A stretch of 35,389 bases of DNA, from positions 1 through 35,389 of the forward strand of contig DLPD01000006.1 of the NCBI GenBank assembly GCA_002479785.1, given 5' to 3'. The DNA comes from Cytophagaceae bacterium UBA7467. Lineage in GTDB: Bacteria; Bacteroidota; Bacteroidia; Cytophagales; Spirosomataceae. The translations under genes and the position numbers were made by a program. Below the pieces are notes generated by a model. The model was not told the origin of the DNA. It made no database searches and saw only the letters and a list, made by a program, of their open reading frames with translations. This document shows, piece by piece, positions 23,038 through 30,265 of this stretch (within the stretch, counting starts at the first letter, position 1; each line of letters begins with the position of its first letter).

Positions 23038-24236
23038 TAGAATTTTGTCGATTTCACGTGTTCAAAATCGCAATCAAACAAGTCTTTGCCTTGCTTCAAA
23101 CCCTTGAAATTATGCTCGGCATCGAGGAATGCGGTGCTTTGGTTTACATTATCCCGCACGCAAATGGAATAGTCTAAGGGATACTTCCCGTCTGGTCCCA
23201 CCTTCGTTGGATTTAAAATGCCATCGTAAACGACCGCAGGCACCTGGCGACCGAAACGCAAAACGAAACGGTACATTTTGCCAAAACGGCTGTCCATAGG
23301 CACCCTCCTCGGCTTACGCTCGAAGGTATTATGGTGAATCGAAACTGCCGTCGGATAAGGGTCGTAATCCTTGTCCTTAATGGCATTTTCGGTCATATAA
23401 TAGGAGATAATGGCGACGCCTATCGTGGCGTTGTTAATGATTTGGTTCTCAAAAAACTCGACATTGCTCGCCGCTAGCACCATCATCCCGGTTCCACGAG
23501 GCACATTCCCCACGATATTTCCTTTAGGGGCAAAGTTCTTCAAATTATTTTCCTTCACCAGGTTATGGTGGACACGAACATAGCCCCCCTTTTTTTGGAC
23601 TAAATCCGGTAAATCAAACACCAAAATGCCGCCCGTATTTCCTATTGCCTTGTTATTATAAACATCCGCATACAGTGAATTTTCAATCTCAATGCCTGCC
23701 ACGTTTTCGTATGCCTCTGAATTACGCACAATAATGTGTTTAGATTGCCCTACATAAATGCCCGCATCTGAAGCTCCAATCGCGATACACGAGTCGATCA
23801 AGACATTCTCACATAAAACGGGATAGAGCGCATAGGATCCATTTGTGGACTTAGGGCCACCGGTCCAAGCCGCTTTTACCCGGCGAAAAGTGATGCCTTT
23901 TACCTGCATCGTTTTGATCAAATCGCCTTTCGAATCCTCCGTCGTCATATCCTCAATGACGATGTTTTCGCAGTTCGAAACCCGGATGCCTTCTGCGCCT
24001 TGGGTTTGACCTTTAAAGCTCAAGATGGTCTTGTCGATGCCCTTTCCGCGCAAAGTGATCTTCTTCTTCCCCTCTAAAGACAAGGATTTAGTTAGTTGAA
24101 AGCGGCCTGCCTCGATCTCGATGGTTGAACCATCTTCGGCTAATATAAGGCGCTTTTGCAGGCTTTTTTCAAAATCTGCTTGAGCTAAAGCGGTAAAGCT
24201 CAAAAGGCTGAACAAAAAAGTCAATCGTTTCATCAA
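23037..24236 (-). CDS. Secreted parallel beta-helix protein
   Basis: 399 residues with a signal peptide ending FTALAQ. Repeats of a right-handed parallel beta-helix: VSNCENIVIEDMTTEDSKGD, ENVLIDSCIAIGASDAGIYV, KHIIVRNSEAYENVAGIEIE, YADVYNNKAIGNTGGILVF, VEFFENQIINNATIGVAIIS. It resembles the beta-helix family that partners SO2930-type cytochromes. Such folds bind or cleave polysaccharides, but here no catalytic set can be named. Two adjacent ATGs (24236 and 24233) are possible. It is divergent from the sialidase-like gene across 65 bases. Confidence 0.9.
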   Translation of the reverse strand: MMKRLTFLFSLLSFTALAQADFEKSLQKRLILAEDGSTIEIEAGRFQLTKSLSLEGKKKITLRGKGIDKTILSFKGQTQGAEGIRVSNCENIVIEDMTTEDSKGDLIKTMQVKGITFRRVKAAWTGGPKSTNGSYALYPVLCENVLIDSCIAIGASDAGIYVGQSKHIIVRNSEAYENVAGIEIENSLYADVYNNKAIGNTGGILVFDLPDLVQKKGGYVRVHHNLVKENNLKNFAPKGNIVGNVPRGTGMMVLAASNVEFFENQIINNATIGVAIISYYMTENAIKDKDYDPYPTAVSIHHNTFERKPRRVPMDSRFGKMYRFVLRFGRQVPAVVYDGILNPTKVGPDGKYPLDYSICVRDNVNQSTAFLDAEHNFKGLKQGKDLFDCDFEHVKSTKF

Positions 24237-24301
24237 ATAGGATTAAGGTATTCGAAATTAGGAATAATTTCATAATATTACCGCTAACAACCCTTTTACC
24301 T

Positions 24302-25294
24302 ATGAAATTCAGTATGTTAAGCGTTCTATGCGCCTGGGCTTTTTGTGCTACTGCACAACAAGTGGAAAAAGCCGCTTTTATCTACGACACTGCTCCCTAC
24401 CCTTCTTGCCACGCTTCCACGCTGGCTGAAACACCCACGGGTTTAGTGGGCGCTTGGTTTGGGGGAAAGCATGAGAAAAGTCCGGATGTAGGGATTTGGT
24501 TTAGCCATTATGTGAATGGAAGATGGGATACCCCGGTGGAAATCGCGAATGGAATTCAAGGGGATGGTCGCCGTTATCCGCTTTGGAACCCCGTATTATA
24601 CCAAGTTCCCGGAAAAGAATTAATCTTGTTCTACAAAGACGGACCAGCCCCAGATGAGTGGTGGGGGATGTTAAAACGATCTTTTGACGGGGGAAAAACC
24701 TGGTCCGCGGCTGAACGCTTGCCAAAAGACATCTATGGCCCCATTAAAAATAAGGCAGTATTATTAGCAGATGGCACTTTGTTATGCCCATCGAGTTCCG
24801 AAGACGACGATTGGAAATTGCACATGGAATTCACCCGCGACTTAGGGAAAACTTGGTCCAGAACGGGACCATTGAACGATGGCGTGACCACCTCAGCAAT
24901 TCAACCAAGTATTTTATTCCTACCGGATGGACGATTACAATTAGTTTGCCGCTCTGAAAATGGCTACATTTTACAAGCCTTTTCTAGCGATCAAGGTCAT
25001 ACTTGGTCAGCGCTAGAGCCCTCAACCTTAGTGAACCCTAATTCAGGAATCGACGCAGTTACCTTGAAAGATGGCCGACACGTCATCGTCTACAATCCCA
25101 CAAAAAGAGGCCGCTCTCCTATCAGCGTGGCCATTTCTAGTGATGGAAAGACTTGGAAAGATATTGTAACCTTAGAGAATGAACCCGGGGAAGAATTCTC
25201 CTATCCGGCGGTTATTCAAACAAGTGATGGGAAAGTACACATCAGCTATACTTGGAAACGTAAGAAAATAAAACACGTCATTCTATCGCTCTAA
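24302..25294 (+). CDS. Secreted sialidase-like (BNR, COG4692-type) glycosidase
   Basis: 330 residues with a signal peptide ending FCATAQ. A six-bladed beta-propeller with Asp boxes SFDGGKTWS, TRDLGKTWS, SSDQGHTWS and SSDGKTWK. The front SCHASTLAETPTGLVGAWFG and DVGIWFSHY is typical of the predicted-neuraminidase branch. The classic sialidase FRIP/RIP arginine motif is absent, so true sialidase activity is doubtful and another sugar may be the target. It overlaps the symporter gene by one base (TAATG) and sits two genes before a fucosidase. Confidence 0.88.
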   Translation: MKFSMLSVLCAWAFCATAQQVEKAAFIYDTAPYPSCHASTLAETPTGLVGAWFGGKHEKSPDVGIWFSHYVNGRWDTPVEIANGIQGDGRRYPLWNPVLYQVPGKELILFYKDGPAPDEWWGMLKRSFDGGKTWSAAERLPKDIYGPIKNKAVLLADGTLLCPSSSEDDDWKLHMEFTRDLGKTWSRTGPLNDGVTTSAIQPSILFLPDGRLQLVCRSENGYILQAFSSDQGHTWSALEPSTLVNPNSGIDAVTLKDGRHVIVYNPTKRGRSPISVAISSDGKTWKDIVTLENEPGEEFSYPAVIQTSDGKVHISYTWKRKKIKHVILSL

Positions 25295-26790
25295 TGGCTG
25301 TACTTGACCTCTTGTTGATTCTCTTTTACCTGCTGGCCATGGTGGGTATAGGAGTCTATTTTTCACGAAAGAATAAGAGTTCGGAACAATTTACGACTGC
25401 CTCCGGATCAATTCCAGGATGGGCTTTAGGCTTAAGTTTTTATGCCACTTTTCTAAGTGCGATTACTTTTTTAGGGGATCCGGGGAAGTCCTTTGGGGCG
25501 AATTGGAACCCCTTTGTTTTTAGTCTATCGATTCCGCTCGCGGCCATCGTCGCCACGAAATGGTTTGTTCCATTTTACCGAGAAAGTGGTGAAATTAGTG
25601 CGTATACCCATTTAGAGAAGCGGTTTGGGAATTGGGCTAGGACCTATGCAATGGTGTGTTTTATCATGACGCAGCTGGCGAGAATGGGAACCATTTTTTA
25701 TGGCATCGCCCTGACTCTAAACGCGCTGACTGGGATCGATATGCGCCTAATTATTCTGGTGGCGGGGCTTTGTATTATTCTGTATACGGTGTTAGGTGGG
25801 ATGAAAGCGGTGATTTGGACAGAGGTAATTCAGGCTGTTTTAAAGACGATGGGAGCTGTGATGATTTTGTATTTGATTACGTTGCAAACACCCCTTAGCA
25901 GGATCATTGAAAGGGGGATGAAGGAGGATAAATTCAGCCTAGGGACCTTTGATTTCGATTTTCAGAGTAGTTCCTTTTGGGTGATTTTAACGTATGGATT
26001 TTTTATCAATCTGACGAATTTTGGGATAGACCAAAACTACATTCAGCGTTACCACACCGCGCAGAATCCAAACGATGCGGCGAAAAGCATTTGGCTTTGC
26101 GTGCTGTATTATGTGCCTGTTTCGTTTCTGTTTTTCTTTATTGGGACTGCGCTGTATAGTTTTTATGCAGAGAATCCGGCGCTGATTTGGGAACTGAAAC
26201 AACAGGTTTCTATGGAGAAAAACATTCCGCTGGATTCCTTGCAAGCGAGTGATTATGGCGATCGGGTATTGCCGTATTTTATGAAGACCCAAATTCCCGC
26301 CGGGTTCCTCGGCTTGCTTATCGCCGCCCTTTTATCTGCGGGAATGAGCACGATGAGTAGCGGGATGAATAGTTCCGCAACCGTGTTTTTGAAAGACATC
26401 TATTTACGATACATCGATCCGGCAGCGGGCGCAAAAATACAGTTTCGAGTTTTGTTAATCGCCACAACCTGTATGGGCGGATTGGGCATCGTTTTTGGGA
26501 TAAGTATGATCGGGGTAAAAAGCCTTTTAGATGTGTGGTGGAAGCTATCTGGGATTTTTGCGGGGGGTATGTTAGGGATCTTTTTGCTGGGTTTTTTGGC
26601 GAAAAATGTACGCAATTTCGAGGCTAAAATCGCTGCCGTTGTGGGGCTAATCTTGATTGCCTTAATGTCCTTCAAAGAGGCCTTGCCTTCCTTTTTGCAA
26701 ATTCCTTTAGATAGTAAAATGACCGTGGCAGTGGGCACAGTAAGTATTGTAAGCATAGGCGTCCTCGTTCAAAAAATGAGCAAAAAATGA
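25294..26790 (+). CDS. Sodium:solute symporter (SSS family)
   Basis: A 498-residue inner-membrane symporter of about 13 helices, moving a sugar or organic acid with Na+. Visible family segments: GVYFSRKNKSSEQFTTASGS, GWALGLSFYATFLSAITFLG (first helices and Na+ site), ILYTVLGGMKAVIWTEVIQA, and TNFGIDQNYIQRYHTAQNP, the R-Y region of the SSS signature; then LLSAGMSTMSSGMNSSATVF. Full length. Immediately follows the sialidase-like gene, so its likely cargo is the monosaccharide that the enzyme releases; whether this is a sialic acid, fucose or other sugar is open. Confidence 0.94.
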   Translation: MAVLDLLLILFYLLAMVGIGVYFSRKNKSSEQFTTASGSIPGWALGLSFYATFLSAITFLGDPGKSFGANWNPFVFSLSIPLAAIVATKWFVPFYRESGEISAYTHLEKRFGNWARTYAMVCFIMTQLARMGTIFYGIALTLNALTGIDMRLIILVAGLCIILYTVLGGMKAVIWTEVIQAVLKTMGAVMILYLITLQTPLSRIIERGMKEDKFSLGTFDFDFQSSSFWVILTYGFFINLTNFGIDQNYIQRYHTAQNPNDAAKSIWLCVLYYVPVSFLFFFIGTALYSFYAENPALIWELKQQVSMEKNIPLDSLQASDYGDRVLPYFMKTQIPAGFLGLLIAALLSAGMSTMSSGMNSSATVFLKDIYLRYIDPAAGAKIQFRVLLIATTCMGGLGIVFGISMIGVKSLLDVWWKLSGIFAGGMLGIFLLGFLAKNVRNFEAKIAAVVGLILIALMSFKEALPSFLQIPLDSKMTVAVGTVSIVSIGVLVQKMSKK

Positions 26791-26820
26791 AAACGTAACC
26801 TCCATATATTCTCCTAAAAT

Positions 26821-26850
26821 TTTTGAATAGCGCTGACAACTAGTAAATTG
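26821..26850 (+). promoter_or_regulatory. Possible promoter of the second fucosidase gene
   Basis: TTTTG (26821-26825) and TAAATTG (26844-26850) are 18 bases apart and lie just upstream of the shared leader. The second box is one base short of TAnnTTTG, so the match is imperfect. Confidence 0.4.
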
Positions 26851-26853
26851 AGC

Positions 26854-26867
26854 TAAAATCTAAACCT
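26854..26867 (+). promoter_or_regulatory. Leader element shared by both fucosidase genes (copy 2)
   Basis: TAAAATCTAAACCT ends directly before the ATG at 26868 and is identical to the minus-strand copy at 429-442 in front of the other GH29 gene. Confidence 0.45.
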
Positions 26868-28169
26868 ATGAAAAAAGTACTTTTACTATCGCTGCTACTC
26901 GTGAGCACGCTGACTTACAGCCAAACTTACACCCCTTCTCCGGCTAATCTAGCGGCAAGAACGGAATTCCAAAACAATAAATACGGTCTTTTCATCCACT
27001 GGGGCATCTCTTCAATGCTGGCAGATGGCGAATGGGTAATGAATAACCGCAAGATTCAAAAGAAGGATTACCAACGCCTCTTGAAGGGCTTTTATCCGTC
27101 TGAATTCAACGCCGCCGAATGGGTTTCTATGGCTAAGAATTCCGGCATGAAATACATCATTTTCATCACACGCCACCATGATGGTTTCTCGAATTGGGAC
27201 ACACAGCAATCGGATTGGAAGATCACGAATACGCCTTTTAAGCGCGACGTGCTGAAGGAATTAGCGGCAGAATGCAAGAAGCAGGGGGTTAAACTAGGTT
27301 TATACTATTCGACTTTAGACTGGTACCGCGATGATTATCCACGGGAAACCGGGCGCACGGGACAAAACTCCGGAAGAACAGGGAAGAGTGATTACGCGTC
27401 TTATTTGAAATTTATGAAGGCGCAGTTAACCGAGTTATTGACGAACTATGGGGAGATTTCGAATATCTGGTTTGATGGGCATTGGGACCAAACGAATCCA
27501 GAGGGAAATAAGGATCGCAGTTCGCGGATCGATTGGAAGTACGAGGAGATTTATGGCCTGATTCACTCCATCCAGCCGGCGTGTATGATTGGGAATAACC
27601 ACCATTTGGATCCGATTCCGGGGGAGGATTTCCAAATGTTTGAGCGGGATTTGCCAGGTGAAAATCTGCATGGCTTGAGCTTCCAAAAGGCCTCAGCTTT
27701 GCCTTTGGAAACTTGCGAAACCATCAACGGAGCTTGGGGATACAACATGAACGACCACCAATACAAAACGCCTGAAAAAATTCACCAACTACTGGTGGGC
27801 GCGGCGGGCCGCAATGCGAACTTATTATTAAATGTGGGGCCCATGCCTACGGGAAAAATTCAGCCGGAGTTCACAGATAGTTTAGCCGTTGTAGGCAAAT
27901 GGCTAGAGGCGAACGGCCGTTCGGTTTATGGAACACGCGGAGGCCCTTTGAAACCTCAAGCCTGGGGAGTAACGACAGAAAATCCGACGAGCGTCTTCGT
28001 GCATTTATTCACTAAACCAAGCGAAGAAAGCCTGTTCATTCCGGGCAAATACAAGAAGGCTTCTATTTTAAATGGCGCCGAATTAAAGGCCAAAATCGAG
28101 AAGGAAGGAATACGGATTATGGTGGCGGATGTTCCGGTAGGAACACAGGTAATTGAACTTAACAAATAG
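26868..28169 (+). CDS. Alpha-L-fucosidase, GH29, secreted (complete)
   Basis: 433 residues with a signal peptide ending TLTYSQ. GH29 signatures: YGLFIHWGISSM (39-50), IIFITRHHDGFSNWDTQ (97-113), and ISNIWFDGHWDQ, in which Asp203 of WFDG is the expected nucleophile. AAGRNANLLLNVGPMPTG marks the end of the barrel. The small beta-sandwich tail runs to about 430. It removes terminal L-fucose; linkage preference is not visible. Downstream of the symporter by 77 bases, it may be in the same regulon. A terminator follows. It is only distantly similar to the partial GH29 at the left edge. Confidence 0.95.
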   Translation: MKKVLLLSLLLVSTLTYSQTYTPSPANLAARTEFQNNKYGLFIHWGISSMLADGEWVMNNRKIQKKDYQRLLKGFYPSEFNAAEWVSMAKNSGMKYIIFITRHHDGFSNWDTQQSDWKITNTPFKRDVLKELAAECKKQGVKLGLYYSTLDWYRDDYPRETGRTGQNSGRTGKSDYASYLKFMKAQLTELLTNYGEISNIWFDGHWDQTNPEGNKDRSSRIDWKYEEIYGLIHSIQPACMIGNNHHLDPIPGEDFQMFERDLPGENLHGLSFQKASALPLETCETINGAWGYNMNDHQYKTPEKIHQLLVGAAGRNANLLLNVGPMPTGKIQPEFTDSLAVVGKWLEANGRSVYGTRGGPLKPQAWGVTTENPTSVFVHLFTKPSEESLFIPGKYKKASILNGAELKAKIEKEGIRIMVADVPVGTQVIELNK

Positions 28170-28175
28170 AAAGAA

Positions 28176-28207
28176 GGGCCGCTCTAAAAAGAAGCGGCCC
28201 CACCTTT
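28176..28207 (+). terminator. Terminator after the fucosidase gene
   Basis: GGGCCGCT pairs with AGCGGCCC around a nine-base loop and is followed by CACC and six T residues. The opposite strand is A-rich upstream, so it may also end the convergent serine hydrolase transcript. Confidence 0.85.
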
Positions 28208-28208
28208 T

Positions 28209-29453
28209 TTATCTCAATGCTCCGTAGATAATATTCTCTACTTTTTCTTGGTAATCACCGTGGGAGTTAGGCGTGTGCTGGGTCATAATCAAGACAATCA
28301 TTTTCTCCTTCGGATCTGCCCAATAGGTGGTTCCGTAGTAACCGCCCCAAGCGAATGATCCTTTGTTGCGCATTCTGCGGTTAGCGGTTTTTTCGCCGGT
28401 GATTTGGAAACCTAAACCGTAATCGTCGTTACCCATGTTAAAGTTCGGACTCACCATCAATTCTGCGGTGCGACGGCCAATGATTTGTTTGCCATTGTAT
28501 TTTCCTCCATTCAATATGCATTGCAAGAAGATGGCATAGTCAAAGGCGGTAGAGGAAAGTCCTGCGCCACCCGAGAAGAATTTCTTCTTAAACAAAGGGT
28601 AGTTCGGGTTAATGCCGCGGTAGGTAGGCGACCAAGTGATAATTTCATTCTTTTCATTTTCCGTATATACCGTAGGCAAACGGGATCCTTTATCCGCAGG
28701 CACATTGAAGTAGGTATCCTTCATGCCTAATGGGATGAAAATGTGGTTAGTTAAATAGGCTTCCAAAGTCTCTCCGCTAATCACCTCAATCAAACAACCT
28801 AACACATCCGTGTTCAATCCATAAGTGAATTTTTCACCTGGATTGTGAATCAAAGGCAAGGTGCCTAATTTCGTGATAGCCTGCAATAATGTGGTTTCAT
28901 TGTCGCCTAGGCCAGAGGGAACACCGGCTTTTGCATAAATCGCCTTCATTTTTTCGGATCCGATTCCCGCATAGTCTATGCCGGAAGAGTGCGTTAATAA
29001 ATCGCGGAAAGTAATCTCGCGCTTCGCTGGCTCTGAAGTGTAGCTCGTGTCAGCGGCATTGAAATCCTTCAAGACGCGGGGTGATTTGAAGGATGGAAGG
29101 AAGTCTGAGATCGGTTGATCTAAGCGCAATTTACCTTGTTCGAAAAGCTGCAAGATGCCTAAGCTGGTTAAGGCTTTTGTCTGGGACATGATACGGAAGA
29201 TCGCGTCAGCCGGCATCGGTTTTTTACTTGCCAAATCCGCGTAGCCATGGCCCTTGTAATGCACCAATTGGTTGTTTTTCACGATCAAAGTAACCGCACC
29301 TACGAGGTGGTTTTTCTCCACGTAGGATTTTAGTAGCGCATCTACCGCTTCCAGTTTTTTGGTATCAAAATCTGCCGTGGGTTGCACCACCGGCGATAAC
29401 ACTTGCGCCGCTAGAGAAAGCGGAAGCAAGAAGAGGATAAAAAGTTTTTTCAT
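28209..29453 (-). CDS. Serine hydrolase, beta-lactamase class C / EstB-like
   Basis: 414 residues with a signal peptide ending LSLAAQ. The S-x-x-K nucleophile motif is SQTK (Ser90-Lys93), in FRIMSQTKALTSLG. The second motif is the Tyr of FTYGLNTDVLG (Tyr211); here it is YGLN instead of the class C Y-x-N, a form seen in esterase-like members. Esterase or D-amino-acid peptidase action on an envelope or extracellular substrate is more likely than antibiotic resistance. It is the last gene of a coupled trio; its start overlaps the desaturase-family gene by four bases. Confidence 0.92.
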   Translation of the reverse strand: MKKLFILFLLPLSLAAQVLSPVVQPTADFDTKKLEAVDALLKSYVEKNHLVGAVTLIVKNNQLVHYKGHGYADLASKKPMPADAIFRIMSQTKALTSLGILQLFEQGKLRLDQPISDFLPSFKSPRVLKDFNAADTSYTSEPAKREITFRDLLTHSSGIDYAGIGSEKMKAIYAKAGVPSGLGDNETTLLQAITKLGTLPLIHNPGEKFTYGLNTDVLGCLIEVISGETLEAYLTNHIFIPLGMKDTYFNVPADKGSRLPTVYTENEKNEIITWSPTYRGINPNYPLFKKKFFSGGAGLSSTAFDYAIFLQCILNGGKYNGKQIIGRRTAELMVSPNFNMGNDDYGLGFQITGEKTANRRMRNKGSFAWGGYYGTTYWADPKEKMIVLIMTQHTPNSHGDYQEKVENIIYGALR

Positions 29454-30265
29454 TCGTCTGTTTTAATTTTCGAGTTAAAAGGAAGGTTTAGTTGATAGGC
29501 AAAGGATTGGTCTTTGTCGTTTTCTAACACGTCAAGGCCGTAGGTAATTTTATCCATCGGTGTAGCATCAAAGGTGCCGAATAAACGATCCCAAAACGCG
29601 AAGATATTTCCATAGTTTGAATCCGTCTGTGGGCGCTCAAAGTGGTGGTGCACCTTGTGCATATTAGGCGAAATGATCACGTATGAAAGAGCCTTGTCTA
29701 GCCAAAGTGGCAAACGGATATTCGCGTGATTAAACTGGGAAAGAACGACGCTGAGGCTTTGGTACAAAAACACAATCCACATAGGTGCGCCACACACTAA
29801 AATCGCCAAAATCGCAAAGACCGCGCGAATCACACTCTCGCCCGGATGGTGGCGGTTCGCCGTGGTCGTATCCACCTGCGTATCCGCGTGATGCACCATG
29901 TGGAACTTCCAAAGCACCTTGACTTTATGTTCGATCAGGTGAACTAAATAGGCTCCCACTAAATCCATCAGCAATAAACCCACGATTAAATAGGCCCAGC
30001 TGGGCATTGCAAACCAGTGCAAAATGCCAAAATTCGCCTCCTCCGTCCAATCGCTAGCCGCTACTAATAGGCGTGCGAATGGAAAATTAATCGCAATCGT
30101 CGTAAAGGTCAAAAAGAGGTTCAACTTTGCGTGCGCCCATTTATTTCCCTTGAAATTCACTAAAGGTATTCCGGTCTCAATCAACCAAAATAACATAATT
30201 CCCGCTGCTAAAATCAAGCCGCGGTGTGCGCTAGGGATGGTAGCAAAATAGGATTCAATCATCAT
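29450..30265 (-). CDS. Sterol desaturase / fatty acid hydroxylase family membrane protein
   Basis: 271 residues with about four membrane helices (for example 19-35, 45-68, 88-110, 140-165). The di-iron histidine boxes are complete: HLIEH, HMVHH, NRHHPGE and HKVHHHFERP, followed by the family end DSNYGNIFAFWDRLFGTF. Members hydroxylate or desaturate lipids using O2; the lipid is unknown here. Two adjacent ATGs are possible. Both its ends overlap the neighbours by four bases (ATGA), so it is translated with the T9SS protein before it and the serine hydrolase after it. Confidence 0.93.
   Translation of the reverse strand: MMIESYFATIPSAHRGLILAAGIMLFWLIETGIPLVNFKGNKWAHAKLNLFLTFTTIAINFPFARLLVAASDWTEEANFGILHWFAMPSWAYLIVGLLLMDLVGAYLVHLIEHKVKVLWKFHMVHHADTQVDTTTANRHHPGESVIRAVFAILAILVCGAPMWIVFLYQSLSVVLSQFNHANIRLPLWLDKALSYVIISPNMHKVHHHFERPQTDSNYGNIFAFWDRLFGTFDATPMDKITYGLDVLENDKDQSFAYQLNLPFNSKIKTDE

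Noticed and set aside
26400..26756. Minus-strand frame of 118 codons
   Set aside because: Shadow of the symporter gene; its Lys/Pro/Ile-rich make-up is typical of antisense to membrane helices.
28209..29453. Beta-lactamase as an antibiotic resistance gene
   Set aside because: The motif after S-x-x-K is YGLN and the gene is in an operon with envelope genes; an esterase/peptidase-like role is more likely.
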